Below, in pieces: positions 34,691-48,700 of a DNA stretch of 64,000 bases. Source of the stretch: Stomorhina lunata (taxonomy: Eukaryota > Arthropoda > Insecta > Diptera > Rhiniidae); contig OW121744.1 in the NCBI GenBank assembly GCA_933228675.1, forward strand, positions 22,266,536-22,330,535, given 5' to 3'. Each line of letters begins with the position of its first letter. Position 1 is the stretch's first letter. Made by a program: the position numbers and the translations under genes. Below the pieces are notes generated by a model, which saw only the letters and a program-made list of their open reading frames with translations, had not been told where the DNA came from and ran no database searches.

Positions 34691-35540
34691 CTATCAAAAA
34701 TTTTTCTATAGAAAAATATTTCTATATCGAAAATTTTTCTATAGACAAATATTTATAACGAAAATTTTTCTATAGAAAAATATTTCTATATCGCAAATTT
34801 TTCTATAGAAAAATATTTATAACAAAAATTTTTATATAGAAAAATATTTCTATCAAAAATTTTTCTATAGAGAAATATTTCTATATCGAAAATTTTTCTA
34901 TAGAAAAATAATTTTATCGAAAATTTTTCTATTAAAAAATATTTCTATCGAAAATTTTTCTTTACAAAAATATTTGTATCGAAAATTTTTCTATAGAAAA
35001 ATATTTGTATTAAAAATATCAAAAATTTTTTTCACAAAAATTTTTGATATTCAAAAATTTTTCTATAGAAAATTTTTGATATTCAAAAATTTTTCTATAG
35101 AAAATTTTTGATATAAAATTTTTCTATAGAAAATTTTTGATTTTCAAAAATTTTTTTTTTGATATTCAAAAATTATCTATAGAAAAATTTTTGAATATCA
35201 AAAATTTTCTATAGAAAAATTCTTGAATATCAAAAATTTTCTATAGAAAAATTTTTAATATCAAAACTTTTCTATAGAAAAATATTTAACATCAAAAATT
35301 TTCTATAGAAAAATTTTTAAATCCAGAATTAAAAAAAAAAAAAAAAATTTAATATCAAAAATTTTCTATAAAAAAATTTTAATATCAAAAATTTTCGATA
35401 GAAAAATTTTTAGTATCAAAAATTTTTGATAGAAAATTTGTGAAATTAAAATGTTTTCTATATAAAATGTTTGATATTAAAAATTTTTTTATAGAAAATT
35501 TTAGAAACTAAACATTTTTCTATTGAAAATTTTCTGTAGA
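34691..35540. repeat. Degenerate mixed-orientation minisatellite
   Basis: Decayed TATCGAAAATTTTT units (34690-35000), then GATATTC units (35030-35165), then the reverse orientation GAATATCAAAAATTTT (35170-35420). The strand switch is centred near 35160-35180. Confidence 0.85.
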
Positions 35541-36440
35541 AAATTTTTGATATTCAAAAATTTTTCTATAGAAAATTTTTGATATTCAAAAATTTTTCTA
35601 TAGAAAATTTTTGATATTCAAAAATTTTTCTATAGAAAATTTTTGATATTCAAAAAATTTTCTATAGAAAAATTTTTGAATATCAAAATTTTTCTATAGA
35701 AAATTTTTGATATTCAAAAATTTTTCTATAGAAAATTTTTGATATTCAAAAATTTTTCTATAGAAAATTTTTGATATTCAAAAATTTTTCTATAGAAAAT
35801 TTTTGATATTCAAAAATTTTTCGATAGAAAATTTTTGATATTCAAAAATTTTTCTATAGAAAATTTTTGATATTCTATAGAAAATTTTTGATATTCAAAA
35901 ATTTTTCTATAGAAAATTTTTGATATTCAAAAATTTTTCTATAGAAAATTTTTGATATTCAAAAATTTTTCTATAGAAAATTTTTGATATTCAAAAATTT
36001 TTCTATAGAAAATTTTTGATATTCAAAAATTTTTCTATAGAAAATTTTTGATATTCAAAAATTTTTCTATAGAAAATTTTTGATATTCAAAAATTTTTCT
36101 ATAGAAAATTTTTGATATTCAAAAATTTTTCTATAGAAAATTTTTGATATTCAAAAATTTTTCTATAGAAAATTTTTGATATTCAAAAATTTTTCTATAG
36201 AAAATTTTTGATATTCAAAAATTTTTCTATAGAAAATTTTTGATATTCAAAAATTTTTCTATAGAAAATTTTTGATATTCAAAAATTTTTCTATTTTTGA
36301 TATTAAAAATTTTTCTATAGAAAAGTTTTGATATTCAAAAATTTTTCTATAGAAAATTTTTGAAAAATTTCTCTTGTTTAAATTTTTCTAAAGAAAAATT
36401 TTTGCTTTCAAAATTTTTCTATAGAAAACCTACGTGATCA
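35541..36440. repeat. 32-bp minisatellite array, GATATTC variant
   Basis: About 25 units of GATATTCAAAAATTTTT plus CTATAGAAAATTTTT, with one unit inverted near 35660-35690 and a deleted unit at 35875. The same variant builds the large 41.6-44.8 kb array. Confidence 0.95.
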
Positions 36441-37505
36441 AAGTATTTCTTAAGAAAATTTTTCTATATAGAATAAATTTTATAAAATATTTCACTTTTT
36501 TTCATTTGTTGGGAGACTGCGAGCCAAATGTGTGTGAGTGTGTTTGTGAAAATGAATGGATGCGGGCAAATGTAGTGTAGCAAAAAGAAAAAAAAAAAAA
36601 CAACAAACGATGAGCATGAATAAAACGGAAACGGAAATGGCAAAATGACAAGATGAGTGCACATTTACTTTATGGCTATAAATCGTTTGTGAAGGCTGGG
36701 AAAAAAATGTAAAATAAATGAATTTAAGAAATATAAAACTGCACAAGTTTTCTTCACATACAGTCAAGTAAGTTAAGAAGTTGTAAAGTTAACACTTTGA
36801 ATTTATAAGAAAATCAAATACAGATATTGAGCTAAGATAAGGAGGAAAATATACGACGAGTATTAAAAAAATGAAATAATTTTAAGTAAGTAATATTGAT
36901 AAAATAAAATAAAAATAAAAAACTATAACTTTAAATTCAATTTCATGCTTTAGTTTATGATTCTTGGGTTTTAAGTTTGGAGTATATTTCATTTCAAATC
37001 CATTATTATTTGATTTCATACTTTTTTTTAAAGTTGAGTTATGAAATTTTTGTTTTTTATTTAATTCCTTCCTTTAACATTCTTTTAGATAGTTTTTTTT
37101 TCGTTTAATTTTATTTTTCCCGTTATTTTCCTTTTTAGCTTAAAACACCAGCAGTGACTGGCCGGCCACTAACCACAATTTATATTTTTCAGGTGCAGGT
37201 GCATTTCGTTTTTGTTTCGGAAGGCTATTTCCGGCTGACAATGTGGCTGTGAAATAAGGCAAAAAGTTATTACCTAAAATGCCAAATAAATAAATGAAAA
37301 TATTTTATTTTTATTTTTTTGGTTTTAGTAAAATAAACTCAGGGCTTTTGTTTTTCAACCTGGAATGAGGTCTGAGGCTAACACTTGCTTTTGTAATGGT
37401 AAAATATTAAAATGCATTAATTTTTGCCAGTTGTGAAACACCAGGCGACAAACTTTTCCAAAACAGTTGATGACATACAAATCTTATCTCTTATGTCTTC
37501 AATAA
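36441..37505. other. Unique island (1.06 kb), no gene seen
   Basis: Contains a short GC-rich palindrome TGGCCGGCCA near 37158-37167 and a splice-acceptor-like TTTTTCAG near 37185-37192 that leads into a short open stretch; no partner exon is visible. The overlapping minus-strand ORFs at 36464-36767 are T/F-rich and not protein-like. Confidence 0.45.
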
Positions 37506-40500
37506 ATTTTTAGAAATATTTTTCTATAAAAAATTTTCAAGAGAAATACTTTTCTATAGAAAAATGTTCGATAGAAATATTTTTCTAAAGCAAAATTTTC
37601 GATAAGAAAATATTTTTCTATAGCAAAATTTTCAAAAGAAATATTTTTCTATAGAAAAATTTTCAAAAGAAATATTTTTCTATAGCAAAATTTTCAAACG
37701 AAATATTTTTCTATAGAAAAATTTCCAAAGAAATATTTTTCTATCGAAAAATTTGCAAAAGAAATATTTTTCTATAGAAATATTTTTCTATTGAAAAATT
37801 TTCAATAGAAATATTTTCAAAAGAAATAAATTTCTATAGAAAAATTTTCGATAAAAAAATTTTTCTATAGAAAAATTTTCGATAAAAAAATTTTTCTATA
37901 GAAAAATTTTCGATAACAAAATTTTTCTATAGAAAAATTTTCGATAACAAATTTTTTCTTTAGAAAAATTTTCGATAACAAAATTTTTCTATAGAAAAAT
38001 TTTCGATTAAAAAATTTTTCTATAGAAAAATTTTCGATTACAAAATTTTTCTATAGATAAATTTTCGATAAAAAAATTTTTCTATAGAAAAATTTTCGAT
38101 AAAAAAATTTTCTATAGAAAAATTTTCGATAAAAAAATTTTCTATAGAAAAATTTTCGATAACAAAATTTTCTATAGAAAAATTTTCGATAACAAAATTT
38201 TTCTATAGAAAAATTTTCGATAACAAAATTTTTCTATAGAAAAATTTTCAATAACAAAATTTTTCGTTGGAATAATTTTCGGTAACAAAATTTTTCGTTA
38301 GAAATATTTTTCTATAGAAATAAAATTTTCGTTAGAAATATTTTTCTATAGAAAAATTTTCGTTAGAAATATTTTTCTATAGAAAAATTTTCGTTAGAAA
38401 TATTTTTCTATAGAAAAATTTTCGTTAGAAATATTTTTCTATAGAAAAATTTTCGTTAGAAATATTTTTCTATAGAAAAATTTTCGTTAGAAATATTTTT
38501 CTATAGAAAAATTTTCGTTAGAAATATTTTTCTATAGAAAAATTTTCGTTAGAAATATTTTTCTATAGAAAAATTTTCGTTAGAAATATTTTTCTATAGA
38601 AAAATTTTCGTTAGAAATATTTTTCTATAGAAAAATTTTCGTTAGAAATATTTTTCTATAGAAAAATTTTCGTTAGAAATATTTTTCTATAGAAAAATTT
38701 TCGTTAGAAATATTTTTCTATAGAAAAATTTTCGTTAGAAATATTTTTCTATAGAAAAATTTTCGTTAGAAATATTTTTCTATAGAAAAATTTTCGTTAG
38801 AAATATTTTTCTATAGAAAAATTTTCGTTAGAAATATTTTTCTATAGAAAAATTTTCGTTAGAAATATTTTTCTATAGAAAAATTTTCGTTAGAAATATT
38901 TTTCTATAGAAAAATTTTCGTTAGAAATATTTTTCTATAGAAAAATTTTCGTTAGAAATATTTTTCTATAGAAAAATTTTCGTTAGAAATATTTTTCTAT
39001 AGAAAAATTTTCGTTAGAAATATTTTTCTATAGAAAAATTTTCGTTAGAAATATTTTTCTATAGAAAAATTTTCGTTAGAAATATTTTTCTATAGAAAAA
39101 TTTTCGTTAGAAATATTTTTCTATAGAAAAATTTTCGTTAGAAATATTTTTCTATAGAAAAATTTTCGTTAGAAATATTTTTCTATAGAAAAATTTTCGT
39201 TAGAAATATTTTTCTATAGAAAAATTTTCGTTAGAAATATTTTTCTATAGAAAAATTTTCGTTAGAAATATTTTTCTATAGAAAAATTTTCGTTAGAAAT
39301 ATTTTTCTATAGAAAAATTTTCGTTAGAAATATTTTTCTATAGAAAAATTTTCGTTAGAAATATTTTTCTATAGAAAAATTTTCGTTAGAAATATTTTTC
39401 TATAGAAAAATTTTCGTTAGAAATATTTTTCTATAGAAAAATTTTCGTTAGAAATATTTTTCTATAGAAAAATTTTCGTTAGAAATATTTTTCTATAGAA
39501 AAATTTTCGTTAGAAATATTTTTCTATAGAAAAATTTTCGTTAGAAATATTTTTCTATAGAAAAATTTTCGTTAGAAATATTTTTCTATAGAAAAATTTT
39601 CGTTAGAAATATTTTTCTATAGAAAAATTTTCGTTAGAAATATTTTTCTATAGAAAAATTTTCGTTAGAAATATTTTTCTATATAAAAATTTTCGTTAGA
39701 AATATTTTTCTATAGAAAAATTTTCGTTAGAAATATTTTTCTATAGAAAAATTTTCGTTAGAAATATTTTTCTATAGAAAAATTTTCGTTAGAAATATTT
39801 TTCTATAGAAAAATTTTCGTTAGAAATATTTTTCTATAGAAAAATTTTCGTTAGAAATATTTTTCTATAGAAAAATTTTCGTTAGAAATATTTTTCTATA
39901 GAAAAATTTTCGTTAGAAATATTTTTCTATAGAAAAATTTTCGTTAGAAATATTTTTCTATAGAAAAATTTTCGTTAGAAATATTTTTCTATAGAAAAAT
40001 TTTCGTTAGAAATATTTTTCTATAGAAAAATTTTCGTTAGAAATATTTTTCTATAGAAAAATTTTCGTTAGAAATATTTTTCTATAGAAAAATTTTCGTT
40101 AGAAATATTTTTCTATAGAAAAATTTTCGTTAGAAATATTTTTCTATAGAAAAATTTTCGTTAGAAATATTTTTCTATAGAAAAATTTTCGTTAGAAATA
40201 TTTTTGTATAGAAAAATTTTCGTTAGAAATATTTTTCTATAGAAAAATTTTCGTTAGAAATATTTTTCTATAGAAAAATTTTCGTTAGAAATATTTTTCT
40301 ATATAAAAATTTTCGTTAGAAATATTTTCCTATAGAAAAATTTTCGTTAGAAATATTTTTCTATAGAAAAATTTTCGTTAGAAATATTTTTCTATAGAAA
40401 AATTTTCGTTAGAAATATTTTTCTATAGAAAAATTTTCGTTAGAAATATTTTTCTATAGAAAAATTTTCGTTAGAAATATTTTTCTATAGAAAAATTTTC

Positions 40501-41038
40501 GTTAGAAATATTTTTCTATAGAAAAATTTTCGTTAGAAATATTTTTCTATAGAAAACTTTTTGTTAGGTATATTTTTCTATAGAAAAATTTTCGTTAGGT
40601 ATATTTTTCTATAGAAAAATTTTCGTTAGAAATATTTTTCTATAGAAAAATTTTCGTTAGAAATATTTTTGTATAGAAAAATTTTCGTTAGAAATATTTT
40701 TCTATAGAAAACTTTTCGTTAGGTATATTTTTCTATAGAAAAATTTTCGTTAGGTATATTTTTCTATAGAAAAATTTTCGTTAGAAATATTTTTCTATAG
40801 AAAAATTTTCGTTAGAAATATTTTTCTATAGAAAAATTTTCGTTAGAAATATTTTTGTATAGAAAAATTTTCGTTAGAAATATTTTTCTATAGAAAACTT
40901 TTCGTTAGGTATATTTTTCTATAGAAAAATTTTCGTTAGGTATATTTTTCTATAGAAAAATTTTCGTTAGAAATATTTTTCTATAGAAAAATTTTCGTTA
41001 GAAATATTTTTCTATAGAAAAATTTTCGTTAGAAATAT
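37506..41038. repeat. 31-bp minisatellite array, CGTTAGAAATA variant (~88 regular units)
   Basis: An irregular left part (37506-38290, AAAAGAAATA and CGATAACAAAA units) leads into 31-bp units of CGTTAGAAATATTTTT plus CTATAGAAAAATTTT. At the right end the variant unit TTAGGTATA recurs at 40566, 40721 and 40907, giving higher-order steps of 155 and 186 bp (5 and 6 units). Confidence 0.97.
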
Positions 41039-41600
41039 TCGCTTATTGTGAAAAAAATGTAATTGCACTCATTGGAATTTTCTGTTGAATAGTGTAATTA
41101 AAACCAAATATATTTTTAAATAAGAAAATAAAAAAAACATAATTTCTTTTAAACAATTATTAATTCTTTACTTTAAAGAAAATGTCAAGTTTTTTGTTAA
41201 ATTAAATATTTCCATGTCCTCTAAAGGTTCATGTAAAGGTTCAATATTTTCCAGACACATTTTTAATATTATCTACAATTCTCTTGCATTAAATCTTAAA
41301 AAAAGAAAAGAACCCCAAAACAAACAACTTTGAAGTACTATTTAGTTTAATTTTCAACAAGTTCCGCCTTTTGATTAAAAATTCTTTGTTTTAACAGATA
41401 ACACGTCCTTCCTTCCATATGTCTGTCCGTCTGTCTGTCTGTCTGCGTAAATGTTGTCATAGTCTCATTGTCGTCATATTGTAATGTGTCAACAATTACA
41501 GAATATCAAACAGAAAAAAATTTACATATTTATATAAAAATTTCAAAGAACAATTGTCTGGTGGCTGCCTGCCTTCTTTATACAAAATTTGTTTTACTTT
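41039..41600. other. Unique island with a (TGTC)n microsatellite
   Basis: About 560 bp of AT-rich sequence with a TCTG/TGTC repeat at about 41419-41447. No gene is seen. Confidence 0.5.
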
Positions 41601-44600
41601 GCAAAAAAATTTAATATATAAAAATTTTTTAATATCAAAAATCTTTCTATAGAAAATTTTTGATATTCAAAAATGTTTCTATAAAAAATTTTTGATATTC
41701 AAAAATGTTTCTATAGAAAACTTTTGATATTCAAAAAATTTTTTATAGAAAACTTTTGATATTCAAAATTTTTTCTATAGAAAATTTTTGATATTCAAAA
41801 ATGTTTCTATAGAAAATTTTTGATATTCAAAAATGTTTCTATAGAAAACTTTTGATATTCAAAAAATTTTCTATAGAAAACTTTTGATATTCAAAAATTT
41901 TTCTATAGAAAATTTTTGATATTCAAAAATTTTTCTATAGAAAATTTTTGATATTTAAAAATTTTTCTATAGAAAATTTTTGATATTCAAAAATTTTTCT
42001 ATAGAAAATTTTTGATATTCAAAAATTTTTCTATAGAAAATTTTTGATATTCAAAAATTTTTCTATAGAAAATTTTTGATATTCAAAAATTTTTCTATAG
42101 AAAATTTTTGATATTCAAAAATTTTTCTATAGAAAATTTTTGATATTCAAAAATTTTTCTATAGAAAATTTTTGATATTCAAAAATTTTTCTATAGAAAA
42201 TTTTTGATATTCAAAAATTTTTCTATAGAAAATTTTTGATATTCAAAAATTTTTCTATAGAAAATTTTTAATATTCAAAAATTTTTCTATAGAAAATTTT
42301 TGATATTCACAAATTTTTCTATAGAAAATTTTTGATATTCAAAAATTTTTCTATAGAAAATTTTTGATATTCAAAAATTTTTCTATAGAAAATTTTTGAT
42401 ATTCAAAAATTTTTCTATAGAAAATTTTTGATATTCAAAAATTTTTCTATAGAAAATTTTTGATATTCAAAAATTTTTCTATAGAAAATTTTTGATATTC
42501 AAAAATTTTTCTATAGAAAATTTTTGATATTCAAAAATTTTTCTATAGAAAATTTTTGATATTCAAAAATTTTTCTATAGAAAATTTTTGATATTCAAAA
42601 ATTTTTCTATAGAAAATTTTTGATATTCAAAAATTTTTCTATAGAAAATTTTTGATATTCAAAAATTTTTCTATAGAAAATTTTTGATATTCAAAAATTT
42701 TTCTATAGAAAATTTTTGATATTCAAAAATTTTTCTATAGAAAATTTTTGATATTCAAAAATTTTTCTATAGAAAATTTTTGATATTCAAAAATTTTTCT
42801 ATAGAAAATTTTTGATATTCAAAAATTTTTCTATAGAAAATTTTTGATATTCAAAAATTTTTCTATAGAAAATTTTTGATATTCAAAAATTTTTCTATAG
42901 AAAATTTTTGATATTCAAAAATTTTTCTATAGAAAATTTTTGATATTCAAAAATTTTTCTATAGAAAATTTTTGATATTCAAAAATTTTTCTATAGAAAA
43001 TTTTTGATATTCAAAAATTTTTCTATAGAAAATTTTTGATATTCAAAAATTTTTCTATAGAAAATTTTTGATATTCAAAAATTTTTCTATAGAAAATTTT
43101 TGATATTCAAAAATTTTTCTATAGAAAATTTTTGATATTCAAAAATTTTTCTATAGAAAATTTTTGATATTCAAAAGTTTTTCTATAGAAAATTTTTGAT
43201 ATTCAAAAATTTTTCTATAGAAAATTTTTGATATTCAAAAATTTTTCTATAGAAAATTTTTGATATTCAAAAATTTTTCTATAGAAAATTTTTGATATTC
43301 AAAAATTTTTCTATAGAAAATTTTTGAATATCAAAAATTTTCTATAGAAAAATTTTTGAATATCAAAAATTTTCTATAGAAAAATTTTTGAATATCAAAA
43401 ATTTTCTATAGAAAAACTTTTGAATATCAAAAATTTTCTATAGAAAAATTTTTGAATATCAAAAATTTTCTATAGAAAAATTTTTGAATATCAAAAATTT
43501 TTCTATAGAAAATTTTTGATATTCAAAAATTTTTCTATAGAAAATTTTTGATATTCAAAAATTTTTCTATAGAAAATTTTTGATATTCAAAAATTTTTCT
43601 ATAGAAAATTTTTGATATTCAAAAATTTTTCTATAGAAAATTTTTGATATTCAAAAATTTTTCTATAGAAAATTTTTGATATTCAAAAATTTTTCTATAG
43701 AAAATTTTTGATATTCAAAAATTTTTCTATAGAAAATTTTTGATATTCAAAAATTTTTCTATAGAAAATTTTTGATATTCAAAAATTTTTCTATAGAAAA
43801 TTTTTGATATTCAAAAATTTTTCTATAGAAAATTTTTGATATTCAAAAATTTTTCTATAGAAAATTTTTGATATTCAAAAATTTTTCTATAGAAAATTTT
43901 TGATATTCAAAAATTTTTCTATAGAAAATTTTTGATATTCAAAAATTTTTCTATAGAAAATTTTTGATATTCAAAAATTTTTCTATAGAAAATTTTTGAT
44001 ATTCAAAAATTTTTCTATAGAAAATTTTTGATATTCAAAAATTTTTCTATAGAAAATTTTTGATATTCAAAAATTTTTCTATAGAAAATTTTTGATATTC
44101 AAAAATTTTTCTATAGAAAATTTTTGATATTCAAAAATTTTTCTATAGAAAATTTTTGATATTCAAAAATTTTTCTATAGAAAATTTTTGATATTCAAAA
44201 ATTTTTCTATAGAAAATTTTTGATATTCAAAAATTTTTCTATAGAAAATTTTTGATATTCAAAAATTTTTCTATGGAAAATTTTTGATATTCAAAAATAT
44301 TTCAATAGAAAATTTTTGATATTCAAAAATTTTTCAATAGAAAATTTTTGATATTAAAAAATTTTTCAATAGAAAATTTTTGATATTCAAAAATTTTTAA
44401 ATAGAAAATTTTTGAAATTCAAAAATTTTTCTATAGAAAATTTTTGATATTCAAAAATTTTTCTATAGAAAATTTTTGATATTCAAAAATTTTTCTATAG
44501 AAAATTTTTGATATTCAAAAATTTTTCTATAGAAAATTTTTGATATTGAAAAAAATTTTCTATAGAAAATTTTTGATATTGAAAAAATTTTTCTATAGAA

Positions 44601-44830
44601 AATTTTTGATATTGAAAAATTTTTCTATAGAAAATTTTTGATATTGAAAAAATTTTTCTATAGAAAATTTTTGATATTGAAAAAATTTTTCTATAGAAAA
44701 TGTTTGAGATTGAAAAAATTTTTCTATAGAAAATTGTTGCTATTCAAAAAAAATTTTTGATATTCAAAAATTTTTCTATAGAAAATGGTTGCTATTCAAA
44801 AAAATTTCTATAGAAAATGTTTGCTACTAA
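41601..44830. repeat. 32-bp minisatellite array, GATATTC variant (~100 units)
   Basis: 32-bp units of GATATTCAAAAATTTTT plus CTATAGAAAATTTTT, almost perfect at 41890-44270. Both ends carry marker variants (AAAATGTTTC and AACTTTT near 41.7 kb; CAATAG and GATATTGAAAA near 44.3-44.7 kb). Confidence 0.97.
43322..43498. repeat. Inverted block inside the GATATTC array
   Basis: Six successive GAATATC markers (43326 to 43486, 32 bp apart) show the unit in reverse complement, flanked on both sides by the normal orientation. The block is otherwise as homogeneous as its surroundings. Confidence 0.93.
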
Positions 44831-45765
44831 AGAAACTTTTTTGTGAATATTTTTATCTCGTTATATTTTAATATCTCAAGTTTTTAGAAAAAAATTTTAA
44901 AACAGATATTTTATACAACTTAACAATAGCAATTAAATAGATATCACTTTCTTGTTATTCGCAGAATTCCAAGCATTTAAAATAAATACTTGAGAATATA
45001 AAATGCAGAGACAATTAAATTCTATTCAGAAACTGAATGAACCATAAATAAACGTTTATACAGCGTAAAATGGATGTCATTCCTCTACTTTAACCGCAAT
45101 AGTTTTATCCCTTTTATTCCGTTTTATGAGCGAATGTGTTAGTGTATTGTTTTGAAATATACACAACGACAATTTTCCAACTTGTACAAAGTACATTTAT
45201 ATATTAAGGTGGTACTATATTTCGAAAGTGATTTTTTCGAAATGTTAAGGAATAAAGGTTTAAACGCTATTTGTGACTATTAACTTTGTTTTAAAAATCA
45301 AAGGTATAAGTCTTTTCATGATTTCCAACAACCACCCTAATGCTTTTATAAGTTATTCCGCAACATAACATGACTGCAGCTTAATTATGTCATAGAGTTG
45401 CTGGTTAGTCTTTTTTTCTCCATTCATTTTTCTCTGGTTTTCCTTTTACATTTTATGTTTCCATAGATTTACTTATTTTGACATTTTATGAATATGATGG
45501 CATCGTTTAATTTGTAACAATTACATCTGGTTTTTAATACCGTATGAGTAACAAATGCTTAAAGATATTACAATATTACTCATACGCTGATATGAACAAT
45601 TAAGTTACCTCTTTATATACAAAATATTTAACATGTAATTCTATTTATGTTATAACAATAGTTATAAGTCATACAGATCATTCATAATTAAATATTATAA
45701 TAAACCAAGTGTCGCTCGATTTAATATATGACTAAAATAATCGGGTCCCCATTGCTGGATAATTT
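44831..45765. other. Unique island, no gene seen
   Basis: About 930 bp of AT-rich sequence. The only structure noted is the inverted repeat at 45541-45586. Confidence 0.5.
45541..45586. repeat. Perfect 11-bp inverted repeat
   Basis: CGTATGAGTAA at 45541-45551 and TTACTCATACG at 45576-45586, with a 24-nt AT-rich loop. It may be a small structured element or a chance hairpin. Confidence 0.55.
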
Positions 45766-48700
45766 TCTTATAGAAAATTTTCTTACAGAAAATCTTAATA
45801 AAAATTTTCTTCTCGAAAATTTTTATAGAAAATTTTCTTATAGACTTTCTTAAATTTTTATTAATTTTCTTAAATTTTCTATAAGAAAATGTTCTATAAA
45901 AATATTCAATAAAAAAAATTTCTATAAAAATTTTCTATAAGAAAATTTTCTTTATTAATTTTCTATTAAAAATGTTTTATAAAAATTTTCTATAAGACAA
46001 TTTTCAATAAAAATTTTTTATAAAAATTTTTTATAAAAATTTTTTATAAAAATTTTTTAAAAAAATTTTTGTAGAAAATTTTTATAGAAAATTTTCTTAT
46101 AGAAAATTTTTATAGAAAATTTTCGTATAGGAAATTTTTATAGAAAATTTTCGTATAGGAAATTTTTATAGAAAATTTTCTTATAGAAAATTTTTATAGA
46201 AAATTTTCTTATAGAAAATTTTTATAGAAAATTTTCTTAAAGAAAATTTTTATAGAAAATTTTCTTATAGAAAATTTTTATAGAAAATTTTTTTATAGAA
46301 AATTTTTATAGAAAATTTTCTTATAGAAAATTTTTATAGAAAATTTTCTTATAGAAAATTTTTATAGAAAATTTTCTTATAGAAAATTTTTATAGGAAAT
46401 TTTCTTATAGAAAATTTTTATAGAAAATTTTCTTATAGAAAATTTTTATAGAAAATTTTCTTATAGAAAGTTTTTATAGAAAATTTTCTTATAGAAAATT
46501 TTTAAAGAAAATTTTCTTATAGAAAATTTTTATAGGAAATTTTCTTATAGAACATTTTTATAGAAAATTTTCTTATAGAAAATTTTTATAGGAAATTTTC
46601 TTATAGAAAATTTTTATAGAAAATTTTCTTATAGAAAATTTTTATAGGAAATTTTCTTATAGAAAATTTTTATAGGAAATTTTCTTATAGAAAATATTCA
46701 TAGAAAATTTTCTCATAAAAAATTTTTGTAGAAAATTTTCTTATAGAAAAATTTTTTTTCTTATAATTTTTTTAGTAAAATTTTTTATAGAAGATTTTCA
46801 TAGATCACTTTTTTTTCTAGAAATTTTTTGTAGAATTTACAGAAAATTTTTTTTATTGAATATTTTTTTATAGAAAATTTTCTTATCGAAAAATTTCTTA
46901 TAAAAAATTTTCGTATAAAAAATTTTCGTACAAAAAATCTTCGTGTAGAAAATTTTCTTACATAAAATTTTTTTAGAAAACTTTCTTATAGAAAATTTTT
47001 ATTGAAAATTTTCTTATAAAAAATTTCTATAGAAAAATTTTCTTATAAAAAATTTTCTTATAAGAAAATTTCTTATAGAAATTTTCTTTACAAAGTTTTT
47101 ATAGAAAAATTACTTATAGAAAATTTTTATACAAAATTTTCTTATTGAAAATGTTGTTATAGAAACATTTTCAAATTAAAAAAAAATAAAATATTCTAAC
47201 AGAAAATTAAAAAAAATTCTTACATAAATTTTTATAGAAATAGACAATATTTATAAAAAATTTTCTAATAGAAAATATTTATAGAAAATTTTCTATTAGA
47301 AAATATTTATAGAAAATTTTCTAATAGAAAATATTTATAGAAAATTTTTTTATGAAAATTTTTATACAAAATTTTCTTATAAAAATTTTTATAGAAAATT
47401 TTCTTATAAAAATTTTTATAGAAAATTTTCATTGAAAATTCTTACATAAAATTTTTACAGAAATTTTTTTTATAGAAAATTTGTCTTGAAAATTTTCTTA
47501 TAAAAAATTTTTAAAGAAAATTTTCTCATAGAAAATTTTTACAGAATCGTTTCTTATAGAAAATTTCAAAAGGAATTTTTTTTGTTGGAAATTTTGTTAT
47601 TGAAGATTTTCTAAAAAATGTTTATAGAAAATTTTCTTATAAACAATTTTTATAAAAAATTTTCTTATAGGAAATATTTATAGAATTTATAGAAATTTTT
47701 TTATAAAAAATTTTCGTATAGAAAATTTTCTTATAGAAAATTTTCTACATAAAATTTTTATTGAAAGTTTTCTTACAGAAAATTTTTATTGAAAATTCTT
47801 TTATTAAAAATTTTTTTATAAAAAATTTTCCTATAGCAAATTTTTATAGAAAATTTTCGTATAAAAAATTTCTTATAGAAAATGTTTTTATAGAAAGTAT
47901 TAACGAACAATTTTCTTATAGAAAATTTTCTTATAGAAAATATTTAAAGAAAATTTTCTTATAAAAATCTTTATAGAAAAGTTTCTTATAGAAAATTTTT
48001 ATTGAAAATTTTTTTATTAAAAATTTTTATAGAAAATATTCTCATAGAAAATTTTCTTATAGAAAAATTGTTTGTATTCAATTTTCTTACAGAAAATTTT
48101 TTATGAAAAACTTTAAAGAAATAAAAAAAAAATATAGAAAATTTTCTAATAGAAAATTTTTATATTAAATTTATTCATAGAAAATTTTTATAGAAAATGT
48201 TCTCATAGAAAATTTTTGTAGAATATTTTCTTGTAGAAAATTTTCTTATGGAAATTTTAAAAAATTTTTTTTTAAAGAAAATTTGTATATTTAATTTTCT
48301 TATAAAAAATTTTCTAATAGAAAGTTTTCATAGAAAATTTTCTTATAGGAAATTTTCTAGTAATTTTTTTTTAAGAAAATTTTCTTGTAAAAAATGTTTA
48401 TAGAAAACTTTTTTTATAAAAAATTTTTATAGAAAATTTTCTTTTAGAAAATTTTTATAGAAAATTTTCTAATAGAAAATTTTTATATAGAAAATTATCA
48501 TATAGAAATTTTTCTATAAAAATATTTCTACAGAAAATTTTTATAGAAAATTTTCTAATAGAAAATTTTTATATAGAAAATTATCATATAGAAATTTTTC
48601 TATAAAAATATTCCTACAGAAAATTTTTATAGAAAATTTTCTTATAGAAAGTTTTTGTAGAAAATTTTCCTACAGAAAATTTTTTTATATAAAAATTATT

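Noticed and set aside
36464..36767. Two overlapping minus-strand ORFs (66 and 91 codons)
   Set aside because: Composition is dominated by F/S/H from T- and CA-rich DNA, and there is no signal-peptide logic or conserved motif.
37185..37260. Possible exon after a TTTTTCAG acceptor-like site
   Set aside because: All three frames stop within about 65 nt, no donor or upstream exon is seen, and acceptor-like strings are common in AT-rich DNA.
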